Shown here piece by piece: positions 1 through 9,513 of a stretch of 64,000 nt of DNA; within the stretch, counting starts at the first letter, position 1, and every line of letters starts with the position of its first letter. Position numbers and translations under genes: made by a program. This stretch comes from Terrimonas pollutisoli (GTDB taxonomy: Bacteria > Bacteroidota > Bacteroidia > Chitinophagales > Chitinophagaceae): contig NZ_JARKNA010000017.1 of NCBI RefSeq assembly GCF_029360765.1, positions 62,001-126,000 on the forward strand. The letters run 5' to 3'. The notes under the pieces are model-generated. The model saw nothing but the letters and a program-made list of their open reading frames with translations. It was not told where the DNA came from and made no database searches.

Positions 1-652
1 GATCAACAGGCGTGAAATGGAATTAGAAGTGGAAGGTAAACTGATGGATAGTGTGAATGTTGGTCTTTGCATCGAAAATCTTTCCTGGACACCCGAAGTG
101 CAAATTCGGAATAGCCGTTTTGAGCGAACCAATACAAGAGGGTTGCTTATTACTACACGCAGGAAGGTAGTGGTTGAGAGTAACATTTTTTATCATACAG
201 GGATGTTCCCGATTTTGATTGCCAACGACGCTTCAAGTTGGTATGAGTCAGGGGCTGTTCAGGATGTTACCATTCGCAATAATGTATTTGAAGGATGCGG
301 ATATAATTCCGAAAGCGGAGCTATCAATATTGCTCCGGAAAATCATGAATTGATAAAAGGGAATGCGGTACATCGTAATATTCGAATTGTAAACAATACA
401 TTTAAGATATTAAAAGATGAGCCGGTACTTTTTGCACGCAGTGTCGAAAATCTCGTATTCAGCAGCAATCAAATCCTCCACCTGCAAGCGGGAGTGAGCC
501 GGGGAAATAAACCTGCTACTATAAATTTAACGGCTTGTAAAAAAGTGCAGGTTGACAACAATAGTTTTGATCGGCCAGAGCCTCCTTTTATTCATGCCAT
601 TCAAATGAAAAGGACAGATTTAAAAACAAACTGGAACAGGAGATATCAGTGA
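1..652 (+). CDS. C-terminal part of a GH110-like right-handed beta-helix glycosidase (5' partial)
   Basis: The reading frame is open to the first base, so the gene starts upstream of the window; about 216 residues remain. The visible part is a ladder of short beta-helix rungs of the N-x-x-F type (IRNSRF, ESNIFY, IRNNVF, VNNTF, DNNSF), typical of parallel beta-helix polysaccharide enzymes. The stretch with RGLLITTRRKV, then WYESG and VTIRNN, and later INIAPEN, resembles the C-terminal half of GH110 alpha-1,3-galactosidases as I recall them. The inferred role is cleavage of terminal alpha-galactose in the periplasm or outside the cell. The two following genes are also glycan-related. The beta-helix fold is secure; the GH110 assignment is moderate because the N-terminal part is missing. 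Confidence 0.7.
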   Translation, partial: INRREMELEVEGKLMDSVNVGLCIENLSWTPEVQIRNSRFERTNTRGLLITTRRKVVVESNIFYHTGMFPILIANDASSWYESGAVQDVTIRNNVFEGCGYNSESGAINIAPENHELIKGNAVHRNIRIVNNTFKILKDEPVLFARSVENLVFSSNQILHLQAGVSRGNKPATINLTACKKVQVDNNSFDRPEPPFIHAIQMKRTDLKTNWNRRYQ

Positions 653-836
653 CACAAGGGGTCTGCTATGCGGGACGTTTAAAATTTAAACCCGGCCAAT
701 TTTGCCAAAGCTTAAAAATTAATCAGAGGGTCCCGGCAAAAAAACATCAATAGTCGTCAATTTAAGAGTTGTGGCAGGCAGCGGCACTAAGGAACTTTAA
801 TCGCTAAAAAATCTACGGGCAGATTGGCGCATAAAA

Positions 837-3326
837 ATGGAATTATTGAAAATGACTAAAATAAGTTTGACTAAGAACGTATTGCTGTCTTTCTTTTTGA
901 TCTTGTCGGGCCTGGCACAATTGCCAACCTATGCACAGGTTAATTTTAAAACCAGGCAATGGAGCCTTCAATTAGATGCTTCTGGTAAGCTGACCAGTAT
1001 GAAGAGTACCAAGCTGCAGAAGGAATTCCTGGTGGCGGATAAAGCTACAGCATTGATGAGCATTAAAAAGGATGGAAAAATACTCGCATCCCAGGGCTGT
1101 GTGTGGAAGGCTAAAACTTCAGAGCTGGTTCTGACTTTTCCGCAGGTTGGGGTAGAAGCGAAAGTGAAAGTGCAACAACGGGAAAACTACATCAGCTTTG
1201 AATTAACTCAGCTGACACAGGCTGAAACGATTGATTTAATACTGTGGGGGCCATATCCCACCACGATAGCTGATACGGTGGGAGAAGTGGTAGGCGTTGT
1301 GCGCAACAAAGATTTTGCGATCTGCATCCAGTCCTTGAATTTAAAAACTCTGGGTGGCTATCCCAATGCGGAAAACGATATTGAGCCATCGTATGATGTG
1401 TTTGAAGGGGGCAATAAAGTAGACGTGAAGCAGGATGATATGCACAAACAATTGTTCCGCGGCGATGTGGCTCGTCCCACCGAATATGGTTCTGCACTCC
1501 AGGCATATTGCCGTAACCGCAACAAAGCCCGCGTCATTGAAAACTGGGGATATACATCTTACCTGGTACCTGCGTTCAGTGATGGAGGCGTATTGGGTAG
1601 TAAGATTGCTCTTTTCGGAGTGGTCAATGCCGATGTGCTGCCGGCAATTTCCCAGATAGAATTGAATGAAGGATTGCCACATCCTCTGCTTGATGGCGAA
1701 TGGGGAAAGCAAGCTATCAGGGCCTCCGAATCCTATCTGATCATGGATTTTGGAGTTGATAATCTGCAGGAGGCGATGATGGTAACACATCAGGCAGGGC
1801 TTCGTTATCTCTATCATGGCGATCCCTTTGAAACCTGGGGTAATTTTAAACTGCGCAGCAAGGCGTTTCCGCAAAACTGGACCAGTATGAAACAGTGTGT
1901 GGAAATGGCCAGGGAGAAAGGATTGAGATTGGGTGTTCACACTTTATCCAACTTTATCACTACCAACGATCCCTATGTGACACCAATACCAGATGCCCGC
2001 CTGGCGAAAGTGGGTTATACAAGACTTAGTGCACCCATTGATGCAAACACAAAAGAAATCGGGATTGAAGAGCCTGTTTTTTTCAATCAGTTTCAAAACA
2101 ATACACTCAAGGCTGTTATCATTGGAAATGAAATCATCCGGTATGGCGCCGTATCTGCATCGGCCCCCTGGAAACTGCTCGATTGCCAGCGTGGGGCCTT
2201 CGGCACGAACGCTGCTGCACATTTGAAAAATGATACGATCGGCAAACTGATGGATCATCCTTACAAAGTATTTCTAACCAATTATGCGTTGCAGGAAGAA
2301 ATGGCAAAAACTATTGCGCGGCTCTTCAATGAAACGGGACTGATGCAGATTTCTTTCGACGGACTCGAAGGTTGCTGGTCTTCCGGTATGGGGCAATATG
2401 CCCGGCAGTTATTTACGAAAACATGGTACGATAACCTTAAACCTGAATTGAAAGGAAAGGTGATTAATGATGCCAGCAACCCGGGTCATTACTTCTGGCA
2501 TATTTATACACGGATGAACTGGGGCGAACCCTGGTATGCCGGCTTTAGGGAAAGCCAGTTGCAATTGCGCCTAAAAAACCAACAGTTCTTCCGCCGCAAC
2601 CTGATGCCTTCCATGCTGGGCTGGTTTAGCCTTCGTCCCGAAACCACGCCGGAAGATATCGAATGGATGTTGGCTTTGGGAGCCGGTTATAATGCAGGCT
2701 TTGGTTTGTCAACAAGCCTGGAAACATTGCGTAAACATGGAAAGAAGGACGAGATGCTGGCGCTGATAAAAATATGGGAAGAAGCCCGTATGAAGAATAT
2801 ATTCAGTGAAGCGCAAAAAGAACGCATGCGGAGCCTGAAGAATGAGTTTCACCTGGAGATGACCCGCGATGATGTTTATAAGCTAACACCGGTATACAAT
2901 GCCTACTTCAAACATGCGCAGCAGTTGAAGCAGCCCGGCGAACCTGTGTTTTCGACCTTTACTTTTAATAATCCTGCGGCCGCCCAGCCTGCTGCTTTCA
3001 TTATTACGCTGGCGGCAGGCAAAGAATTCGATCCGGATGTCAGTTTCGATCATATATCCATAGCCATCAACCAGCAGGACGAGTTGGTATTGCCCGTGAG
3101 TTTGAAAAGGAACCAGATTTTAAAATGTGATGGGAAATCAGTACAGCTATACAATAAACAGTGGGAGTTGCTGCAAACTGTTTCGATAAACAAGCCTTTA
3201 CCCGGTTTAAGCAATGGCATGAACGAAATTATTTTTGATGGGAAATATTCAGGCGAAAACGGGGCTGATGTGAAACTGGAGATCCGTGCCACTGGCGAGC
3301 CGGAACTGATTCAGAAAAAACAATAA
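837..3326 (+). CDS. Secreted TIM-barrel glycoside-hydrolase-like protein
   Basis: An 829-residue secreted protein. Residues 1-34 form a signal peptide (basic start, LLSFFLILSGLA core, cleavage near TYAQ); the ATG at residue 6 is an equally good start. A beta-sandwich-like N-terminal region (about 35-280) is followed by what looks like a TIM barrel: SYLIMDFGVDN near residue 300, RLGVHTLSNF near 365, ISFDGLEG near 504 (a strand-end Asp typical of a catalytic nucleophile) and NWGEPWYAGF near 560. A beta-rich tail closes the protein. This order resembles melibiase-like glycosidases, but I do not recognise a numbered GH family. It lies between a GH110-like gene and a GH95 stub on the same strand, so a role in breaking down a galactose- and fucose-bearing glycan is inferred. 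Confidence 0.6.
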   Translation: MELLKMTKISLTKNVLLSFFLILSGLAQLPTYAQVNFKTRQWSLQLDASGKLTSMKSTKLQKEFLVADKATALMSIKKDGKILASQGCVWKAKTSELVLTFPQVGVEAKVKVQQRENYISFELTQLTQAETIDLILWGPYPTTIADTVGEVVGVVRNKDFAICIQSLNLKTLGGYPNAENDIEPSYDVFEGGNKVDVKQDDMHKQLFRGDVARPTEYGSALQAYCRNRNKARVIENWGYTSYLVPAFSDGGVLGSKIALFGVVNADVLPAISQIELNEGLPHPLLDGEWGKQAIRASESYLIMDFGVDNLQEAMMVTHQAGLRYLYHGDPFETWGNFKLRSKAFPQNWTSMKQCVEMAREKGLRLGVHTLSNFITTNDPYVTPIPDARLAKVGYTRLSAPIDANTKEIGIEEPVFFNQFQNNTLKAVIIGNEIIRYGAVSASAPWKLLDCQRGAFGTNAAAHLKNDTIGKLMDHPYKVFLTNYALQEEMAKTIARLFNETGLMQISFDGLEGCWSSGMGQYARQLFTKTWYDNLKPELKGKVINDASNPGHYFWHIYTRMNWGEPWYAGFRESQLQLRLKNQQFFRRNLMPSMLGWFSLRPETTPEDIEWMLALGAGYNAGFGLSTSLETLRKHGKKDEMLALIKIWEEARMKNIFSEAQKERMRSLKNEFHLEMTRDDVYKLTPVYNAYFKHAQQLKQPGEPVFSTFTFNNPAAAQPAAFIITLAAGKEFDPDVSFDHISIAINQQDELVLPVSLKRNQILKCDGKSVQLYNKQWELLQTVSINKPLPGLSNGMNEIIFDGKYSGENGADVKLEIRATGEPELIQKKQ

Positions 3327-3472
3327 GGCATTATTTCAACAGTTCAGTTTTGCATTTTACCGTGTTGCGAAAAAGTTGGTAACAAATCAGGCCGGTGAAA
3401 TGTTTGCTATAGAATAAATCATCGAAAGTATCAGAACGAAACTGGAAGCGTTAAGAACAAGCAAATAAACTG

Positions 3473-3730
3473 ATGAAAAAACTAAAGTTTGCATTACTGT
3501 TGCTACTACTATGTGAAGCAACCAGTCTTATGCAGGTAACGGAAAAAGAATGACCTTGTGGTATACACAGCCTGCCAGCAAATGGGATGAAGAAGGCTTG
3601 CCCATTGGCAATGGCAGGATGGGAGCCATGATGATGAGTGGCGTCAAAACCGACAGCGTCCAGTTTAATGAAATAAGTCTTTGGTCGGGCGATAATAACT
3701 GGGATGGTAGTTACGATACCGGTGATCACC
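3473..3730 (+). pseudogene. GH95 alpha-L-fucosidase, 5' stub with frameshift and truncation
   Basis: An ATG at 3473 opens a signal peptide (MKKLKFALLLLLLC) that reaches a stop at 3551. From about 3517 the next frame reads SYAGNGKR and then MTLWYTQPASKW, LPIGNGRMGAM and NEISLWSGD, the hallmark N-terminal start of GH95 fucosidases (about 700-800 residues when whole). Signal peptide and mature domain therefore lie in different frames, joined by an indel near 3514-3520. Fucosidase similarity stops after GDH at about 3730, where a repeat on the opposite strand begins. The remaining 90% of the gene is not found elsewhere in the window. It is a dead gene cut by the island edge; its class is clear from the N-terminal motif. 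Confidence 0.8.
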
Positions 3731-3945
3731 CAGCGACCTCAAATCTTTCGTGCCATATACGCTAAGTAGAAAATTATCGCAATATCTGGACTGGGATATC
3801 GCAAATTGTTTTTTTCCATGAATCGATTTAAACGATTCCATCTCCATGAATAACTTTCCAATGTCCCATCGTCACGCTTAAGATCTTTCAATCCTCTCAA
3901 CATCGGGGATGTGACATCTTCAAATGTTTTTGAATTGTTTATCAC
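3730..3945 (-). repeat. Direct repeat copy 1: degenerate recombinase-like fragment
   Basis: On the minus strand this reads as a 68-residue open frame starting MINNSKTFEDVTSP and containing GTLESYSWRWNRLNRFME, which looks like the helical core-binding (SAM-like) domain of a tyrosine recombinase. Towards 3730 the better frame shifts to CDNFLLSVYGTKDL. The same DNA recurs at 12936-13149 in the same orientation, clearly alignable at roughly 80% by eye. Neither copy has a catalytic domain. The left edge abuts the broken GH95 gene. The repeat is directly visible; the recombinase identity is only suggestive. Confidence 0.65.
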
Positions 3946-4374
3946 AAACCCAGCTCCAGGGAGTCATTTTTTGTTAATGTATGACTCATGAAGTAATCAC
4001 AGTTTTTGGGAGCGAAAGGAGCAATTTGACAAGGTCGTAAAATAAAGAAAGCCCGAAATCAAAGGGAGGGTTAAGTGCTTCGATCTTTCCGAAGCTGATG
4101 CAAAAACTATGCGTCGGGCACAACCACTTTGCGAAGTGGGTATTCGCATTGGTAACAGATCAATCACCCAATGCAAGCCGGATGCTCAATTAAGTTGTAA
4201 ATTCTTGCCTTTGATCCTATCGCACCGATTAAAACAATTTAGCAAATCCATGCTATAATCCACAAAGTCTTATCAATTCGCTCACTTAGAACAGCATCTT
4301 CCATCGCAACCTCCACTACTTTTTGCAACATAGAAAAAAAGCAAAAATAAGAACGACAATTGAGTGCCTATCCC
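3946..4374. other. Non-coding stretch with nested inverted repeats, no gene recognised
   Basis: No open frame resembles a known protein. GCCCGA at 4051-4056 pairs with TCGGGC at 4114-4119 and encloses GCTTCG (4077-4082) pairing with CGAAGC (4090-4095); a separate hairpin CCACTT/AAGTGG with a TGCG loop lies at 4124-4139. This could be a structured RNA, a terminator for the minus-strand cassette, or debris of a mobile element. Confidence 0.35.
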
Positions 4375-4815
4375 TTAAAATGGAATTTTAATATCACTTA
4401 CTGCCAAATTGGAACTGGCCTGAGCAACCAATTTCTGTTTGTCATTAAAAACATCTGCTTTAATGTTGATAATGGATTTCCCTTTCTTAATTACTTGAGT
4501 GCGGACAACAACTATTTCACCTTCTTTAGCGGCAGTAAAAAAATCAACATTTAAATTAATACTTGGATAAAAGCATTCTAACCCTAAACAAAAAAAATTA
4601 ATACCCATACATTCATCAATCATACCACAAATTACCCCACCATGAAGCATTCCGACAGGATTTGTCATTTCTTTTCTAACAGTAAACTCTAACTCAACCG
4701 ATTTTTCATCTGCAGAAACAACCTTTCCATACAGCCAATGTCCATATGGCGACGGACTACCTGTAAATTGCTTCCCTATGAAATCCTGAACAAATTTCAA
4801 TCTTTGGTTTTCCAT
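4375..4815 (-). CDS. PaaI-family hotdog-fold thioesterase
   Basis: A 146-residue single-domain hotdog protein of normal length for the PaaI/YdiI acyl-CoA thioesterase family. The family motif appears as MLHGGVICGMIDECMG around residues 55-70, with HGG on the central helix; strands such as FTVRKEM and INLNVDFF complete the fold. It probably hydrolyses an acyl- or aryl-CoA in the cytoplasm; the substrate cannot be inferred. It is the last gene of the minus-strand cassette that starts with a TetR regulator and RND pump, 130 bases downstream of the SRPBCC gene, so co-transcription is possible but not shown. There is no signal peptide or membrane segment. Confidence 0.8.
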   Translation of the reverse strand: MENQRLKFVQDFIGKQFTGSPSPYGHWLYGKVVSADEKSVELEFTVRKEMTNPVGMLHGGVICGMIDECMGINFFCLGLECFYPSINLNVDFFTAAKEGEIVVVRTQVIKKGKSIINIKADVFNDKQKLVAQASSNLAVSDIKIPF

Positions 4816-4945
4816 GCTTATATTTTTGTTTTGTTCACATTTTTCAGAATTGTATTTTCAAGATTTTACCGAAACCCTGAGAAAAGTTAATCTGGATATA
4901 TTTATGTTTTTAGCAACGACCCAAAAGAGAGATAGTTCCTGTTTT

Positions 4946-5533
4946 TTAATTGTTTGATTGTTTTTCTGCCTGTTCTTTCAGCCTTATTAACCAATCCTTA
5001 ATATCTTTACGAACCTTATTAGGCGCAAAAATTTTCTCCATTTTTGTTTTAGGTCCATTTTGGGATTCGTTTGAAACAACTTTGCAGCCTTCTTCGGTTG
5101 GGATAATCATCCATGCATTGTAAACGGTCATTTTTTTATTATCGCTTTCGCCATACCAAGCTATATTATAAGGAGGATTGAATTCCTTTATAGTTGAAGT
5201 GAATTTACCTGCCGGATACCAAATAAAAACACTGGATGAATTAAGCTTGCCGTTAGGTGAATTTAGCAGCTCAATACCTTTAGCTTTTTTGTGCCATTCC
5301 GGCCATTTAGCAGCATGGATGAAAATATCCCAAACCACCTGGGGTGAAGCTTTAATGTCTATTTCGTTGTGTACAAAAAAATCAGCTTCAGATGGTTTAT
5401 AGCCTTTTGGCCAGCTGATCTTATCGGAATAAGGTAAACTTGATTGAACTACTTTTTTGTGTGAATAACAAGAAGAAAGTAGCAATGACATACTAGTTAA
5501 GCTAACTAGTATAAATAATTTTGTTGTTTTCAT
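4946..5533 (-). CDS. SRPBCC-domain lipoprotein (START/polyketide-cyclase-like)
   Basis: About 195 residues from the ATG at 5533; an in-frame ATG six codons upstream (5551) is possible. A lipoprotein signal MKTTKLFILVSLTSMSLLLSSC has a good lipobox (LSSC), so the protein should be anchored in the cell envelope. The rest is an SRPBCC helix-grip domain: FVHNEIDIKASPQVVWDIF, then WPEWHKK, then WYPAGKFTSTIKEF. Such domains bind hydrophobic ligands. A lipid-anchored version beside an efflux pump suggests handling of a lipophilic compound, which is inference. The gene starts about 45 bases after the SDR gene stop on the same strand. Confidence 0.7.
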   Translation of the reverse strand: MKTTKLFILVSLTSMSLLLSSCYSHKKVVQSSLPYSDKISWPKGYKPSEADFFVHNEIDIKASPQVVWDIFIHAAKWPEWHKKAKGIELLNSPNGKLNSSSVFIWYPAGKFTSTIKEFNPPYNIAWYGESDNKKMTVYNAWMIIPTEEGCKVVSNESQNGPKTKMEKIFAPNKVRKDIKDWLIRLKEQAEKQSNN

Positions 5534-5578
5534 CGTATTTATTGTTTTCATTTTTTTGATATTTCATTTATAACTTAA

Positions 5579-6358
5579 TCATGATTTGACGCTTGCGAGA
5601 TTCTTTTTGATCTTCATCATAATACTATCAGGGACAAAACTTGACAGTTTAGAATTAAACCAGTTTTGAAAGCCGACTACTTTTTTTCCTTTTCCATGTA
5701 AAAGATGTTTCACAGCTTGCGCTGCCACTACTTTGGGATGCATTGGTTTATTATTTTTATAATTATTTGTAGACTGCATTTTATCTGTAGTAAAGGCAGT
5801 ATCTACCGTGCCCGGGTAAAGAGATGTAACTATAACTCCAGTGCCATCCAATTCGGCAGCAAGCGTTTCACTAAATGCCAATACAAAAGCTTTAGTAGCA
5901 GAATAAACGGTATAATATGGAAAAGGTAAAAATGCAAGCAATGATGATACATTCATAATTCTGCCAGACTTGCGGCTGACCATGTCTTTTGCAAAGAGCT
6001 TAGTAAGTGCTACCACACTGGAAATATTTATTTCAATCATTCTAAGTTCTTCTTCCAATGATGTTTCAATAAAATTGCCATAGTTACCTACCCCGGCATT
6101 ATTTATCAAAGCGGTTACCAAATAATTTTCCTGTTGCACCGCTTTATAAAGGTCTATCGCCGCATATACGTCAGAGAGATCTGCAACGAAATACTGAACC
6201 AGGATGCCATACTTGTCTGTTAGTTCTGCTTGCATTTGCTGCAATTTAGTTTCGGTACGGGCAACCAATATCAGGTTCAATCTTTGGGCTGCTAATTGAT
6301 TCGCCATTTCGTAACCGATTCCGGATGATGCACCGGTGAGTAATACATATTCTTTCAT
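5579..6358 (-). CDS. Short-chain dehydrogenase/reductase (SDR)
   Basis: A 259-residue classical SDR. The Rossmann cofactor motif TGASSGIG lies at residues 8-15, ARTETK follows the second strand, NNAG is near residue 88, and the catalytic Ser with YTVYSATK (Tyr-x-x-x-Lys) sits around 140-158. It catalyses NAD(P)H-dependent oxidation or reduction of a carbonyl/alcohol; the substrate is unknown, though this subgroup (close to DltE/YqjQ-type reductases) often acts on lipophilic compounds. It sits 93 bases downstream of the RND pump gene and directly upstream of the SRPBCC lipoprotein, all on the minus strand. A C-terminal tail with NWFNSKLSSFVP may associate with the membrane. Confidence 0.85.
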   Translation of the reverse strand: MKEYVLLTGASSGIGYEMANQLAAQRLNLILVARTETKLQQMQAELTDKYGILVQYFVADLSDVYAAIDLYKAVQQENYLVTALINNAGVGNYGNFIETSLEEELRMIEINISSVVALTKLFAKDMVSRKSGRIMNVSSLLAFLPFPYYTVYSATKAFVLAFSETLAAELDGTGVIVTSLYPGTVDTAFTTDKMQSTNNYKNNKPMHPKVVAAQAVKHLLHGKGKKVVGFQNWFNSKLSSFVPDSIMMKIKKNLASVKS

Positions 6359-6451
6359 ATAAAGTAAATTTTATGTGAGTAATAGATTTTTTATTTGCTT
6401 AAGTCGACTGTTCCTTTCATTTTTATTTATTTGGCTGTGCCTGGTGTTATA

Positions 6452-9400
6452 TTATTCATTGTTAATACTTGGCGGAATCAATTTGTACATTACCGGTGTC
6501 ACAATTCTGGCAAGTATTGTAGAGCTTATTAGTCCTCCAATTAACACAATTGCTAATGGCGCAATAAGTGGATTGGGGTTCCAGGCAAGAGGAATTAATC
6601 CGCAAATGGCGGTTATGGACGTAAGCACAACCGGCAAAAAGCGGGTTTCACCTGCTATATTAATTGCGTCATCAATGCTATGACCTTCGGTCCGCAACTG
6701 GTTGGTAAAATCAACGAGTAATAGCGAATTCTTGACTTGTATACCGGACAAACCGATGAAACCAATAATAGAAACCAAAGACATCGGATGGCCAGCAATC
6801 AATAGCATTACCACACCACCCAGAATTCCTAATGGAATAATGGACAGCACAATAATGATTCCCTTAAAGGTTTTAAATTGCAATAATAACACTCCAACAA
6901 AAAGGAATGCACTTAACAGAATAACTGAAAGAAAGTTTCCACCCAGTGTATCACCTTCCGATTCTGCTTCCCCGGATAGCTTATAATAGTAGCCTGGCGG
7001 CATTTTAAGTTTGTTCAGTTGCGGAACAATGTCCTTTAGTATATCGTTCGCATATACATTTTCTTTGGTTAAGGAGGTAACCTTTGCGAAACGGGATTTA
7101 TTAAAATGATTTATGGTTGTAGGTGATGTTTCAAAAGAAATGGTTGCAATTTGACTAACCAATACAGGAACACCTTGTATATTATTTACATACAGGTTTT
7201 TGAATGCATCTAAATTTGAAAATTTATCTCTGGCAAGTGTTATGACAACATTGCGTGAATCGCCTCTGTCATCTATATAATCACCAACGGTTAATCCCGC
7301 TACCGCCATTCGAATTACTTTATCAATATCACTTGTAAGCACACCCAATGTGCGGGCTTTTTCTTTATTTATTTCTATTTTAACATCCGACTTGTAGGTG
7401 TTCAATTCGTTATTGATGTAAACAGTTCCTGGATGTTTGCGTAACAGATCTTCCACTTTAAAGGAAAGTTCACGCAACTTATTTGGGTCTTCACCAAACA
7501 CTCTGACTACTATGTTGGCCTCTATAGGCGTACCTTGTTCAAAATCTTTTACTTCGATTTTGGCATATGGAAAATCTTTAAACCTTTGCCTTAGCCGCTT
7601 AATTAAATCTATTTTTGAGTCAGGACTAGCCTCATGATCCATCTGTACAAAAATCTGGGCAAAGTCGGGTTTAACATCCTGTTGATGTACGTTATAATAT
7701 ATCTGTGGGTTTCCTTTACCTACATTGCTTGTATAATATACAATCTCTTTGTGTTGCTTTAATTCATTTTCTACGAGTTTAGTCACACGATCACTTTCAG
7801 GAATATCAGCCTGCAAAGGCATTTTTATATTGACCAGGAACATTGGCTTTTCGGAGGTGGGAAAAAGTTTAAATCCCGCTTTTGTAAATAAGAAAAAAGC
7901 CAGAACGCTAAGTAGTAATGATATCCCAATGGTTGTTTTAGGCCATTTTAAAGCTCGTCGCATAATACCCCGATAAGAGTAAGTCAGGAACTTTTGCAGG
8001 TATTTAAGAAAAAAATTGCCTTCCCCATGTGTGTGCGTTTTCAATATCCGGCTTCCTATAAATGGAACAAGCGTCAAAGCCACGATCATTGATGCCAATA
8101 CACTGGTTATAACAGCCATAGGTAAGCTGCGTATAAATTCACCAGCTGTATCCGGCAGGAAGGCGAGTGGTAAGAACGCAATTACTAAAGTGGCTGTACA
8201 TCCTATTACTGCTATACCGATTTGTTTTGTGCCTTTTAGAATAGCATCCATTCGTGAATGTCCTTCCCTAAGCCATCGTTCTATATTTTCTACAACTACA
8301 ATACTGTCATCCACCAACAATCCCAAAGCCACAACGAGTCCGACAATACTTAGTTGGTTCAATGAATACCCTAATAAATTCAATGCTATAAGCCCTAATG
8401 CTAAAGAAAGCGGAATAGAAATCATTACGATGAGTGATGCCCTGAATCCTAAAGGCAATAAGGTAATGACTACTAAAAGAATAGCTAAGGCAAAATCAAA
8501 ACCCAGATGTCCCAAACGTTGTGAAACCATAGTAGCCTGGTCAAAAGTTTTGACAAGCCGGATAGTAGAAGGCAGTCCTTTGGAAAATTCCTCCAATACC
8601 GGAAGAAACTCCTCCTGCACATTCGCTATGTTGACATTTTCTTTCATTGCTGCCGTAACCAGTACACAGCGATGTCCATTTATACGGGTAATATGGTTGA
8701 CCATTTCGTCTTTATAACTTACTTCAGCCACATCCTTCAGGTAGATAATTTTCCCACTGGCATTATAGATGACGGTATTGGCAACGTCTTCAATATTTTT
8801 AAACTTACCACTGGTCTTTACATTAAAAATCTTACTCTCAAGGTTGATGCTTCCTCCCGGAATGTCTGCCGCTTCACTTTGTAAACTGCCTGTAACTATG
8901 TTGAGCGGGATTTTCAGTTGAGCCAATTTATCCAATTGTACATCGATACGGATCTCCTGTTCCGGCATTCCGGAATATTTGACTTCTTTAAGATTTGTTA
9001 TTTTCTCCAGTTGGGTTTTAAGTATATCAGCTTGATCTCTCAACAATTTACCGGAGGCATTATCCGAAACCAATGCAACCTGTAAAATTTTAACATCGGA
9101 AGAAGAAATCTTTTCTGTTTTGATCAGATAGATGTCTTTAGGAAGTTCACTGTTTTTTAAAGCATTTAATTCTGTAGATATCTCCTGGTATTTATTGTCT
9201 ATATCAACACCATATTTGAATTTCACCTGGATCGCCGCAACACCATCCTCAACTGTGGTAAGTATTTTGTCAATGTTTTCCAGACCATAAATTTTGTTTT
9301 CAATGGGTTTTACCACTTGCTCTTCCATGTCTTTAGGACTTGTGCCTGGATATATGACAGTTATGAGATATTGCGGTGGATGTATAGTTGGGTCTTCCGA

Positions 9401-9502
9401 ACGGGGCATTGTAAACAAGGTAAGCACACCAACTACTGCAAACAGCAGGAATATAACAAGCGTGAACTGATAGTTTTTAACGGCAAAGTTTGTAATTTTC
9501 AT
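6452..9502 (-). CDS. RND efflux transporter permease (AcrB/HAE1 superfamily)
   Basis: A 1016-residue inner-membrane pump of normal length for resistance-nodulation-division permeases. It begins with the conserved first helix after MKITNFAVKNYQFT, then the porter domain opening YPGTSPKDMEEQV. The proton-relay Asp pair is in GLLVDDSIVVVENI near residue 400, and the duplicated second half carries GLSGIQVKNSLLLVDF near 930. About twelve transmembrane helices and two large periplasmic loops are readable. It forms the tripartite pump with the adaptor encoded 11 bases upstream and the TolC protein before it. The cargo is unknown. It belongs to a different branch from the second RND pump of this window at 17541-20669. 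Confidence 0.93.
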   Translation of the reverse strand: MKITNFAVKNYQFTLVIFLLFAVVGVLTLFTMPRSEDPTIHPPQYLITVIYPGTSPKDMEEQVVKPIENKIYGLENIDKILTTVEDGVAAIQVKFKYGVDIDNKYQEISTELNALKNSELPKDIYLIKTEKISSSDVKILQVALVSDNASGKLLRDQADILKTQLEKITNLKEVKYSGMPEQEIRIDVQLDKLAQLKIPLNIVTGSLQSEAADIPGGSINLESKIFNVKTSGKFKNIEDVANTVIYNASGKIIYLKDVAEVSYKDEMVNHITRINGHRCVLVTAAMKENVNIANVQEEFLPVLEEFSKGLPSTIRLVKTFDQATMVSQRLGHLGFDFALAILLVVITLLPLGFRASLIVMISIPLSLALGLIALNLLGYSLNQLSIVGLVVALGLLVDDSIVVVENIERWLREGHSRMDAILKGTKQIGIAVIGCTATLVIAFLPLAFLPDTAGEFIRSLPMAVITSVLASMIVALTLVPFIGSRILKTHTHGEGNFFLKYLQKFLTYSYRGIMRRALKWPKTTIGISLLLSVLAFFLFTKAGFKLFPTSEKPMFLVNIKMPLQADIPESDRVTKLVENELKQHKEIVYYTSNVGKGNPQIYYNVHQQDVKPDFAQIFVQMDHEASPDSKIDLIKRLRQRFKDFPYAKIEVKDFEQGTPIEANIVVRVFGEDPNKLRELSFKVEDLLRKHPGTVYINNELNTYKSDVKIEINKEKARTLGVLTSDIDKVIRMAVAGLTVGDYIDDRGDSRNVVITLARDKFSNLDAFKNLYVNNIQGVPVLVSQIATISFETSPTTINHFNKSRFAKVTSLTKENVYANDILKDIVPQLNKLKMPPGYYYKLSGEAESEGDTLGGNFLSVILLSAFLFVGVLLLQFKTFKGIIIVLSIIPLGILGGVVMLLIAGHPMSLVSIIGFIGLSGIQVKNSLLLVDFTNQLRTEGHSIDDAINIAGETRFLPVVLTSITAICGLIPLAWNPNPLIAPLAIVLIGGLISSTILARIVTPVMYKLIPPSINNE

Positions 9503-9513
9503 ATCTGCTATTA

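Noticed and set aside
1341..1940. 199-residue minus-strand frame inside the TIM-barrel gene
   Set aside because: Antisense to a continuous signal-peptide-bearing 829-residue gene and without any recognisable motif.
8016..8717. 233-residue open frame opposite the first RND pump gene
   Set aside because: It lies wholly antisense to a clear RND permease frame; its Ser/Thr/Pro-rich composition is the typical shadow of such a gene.
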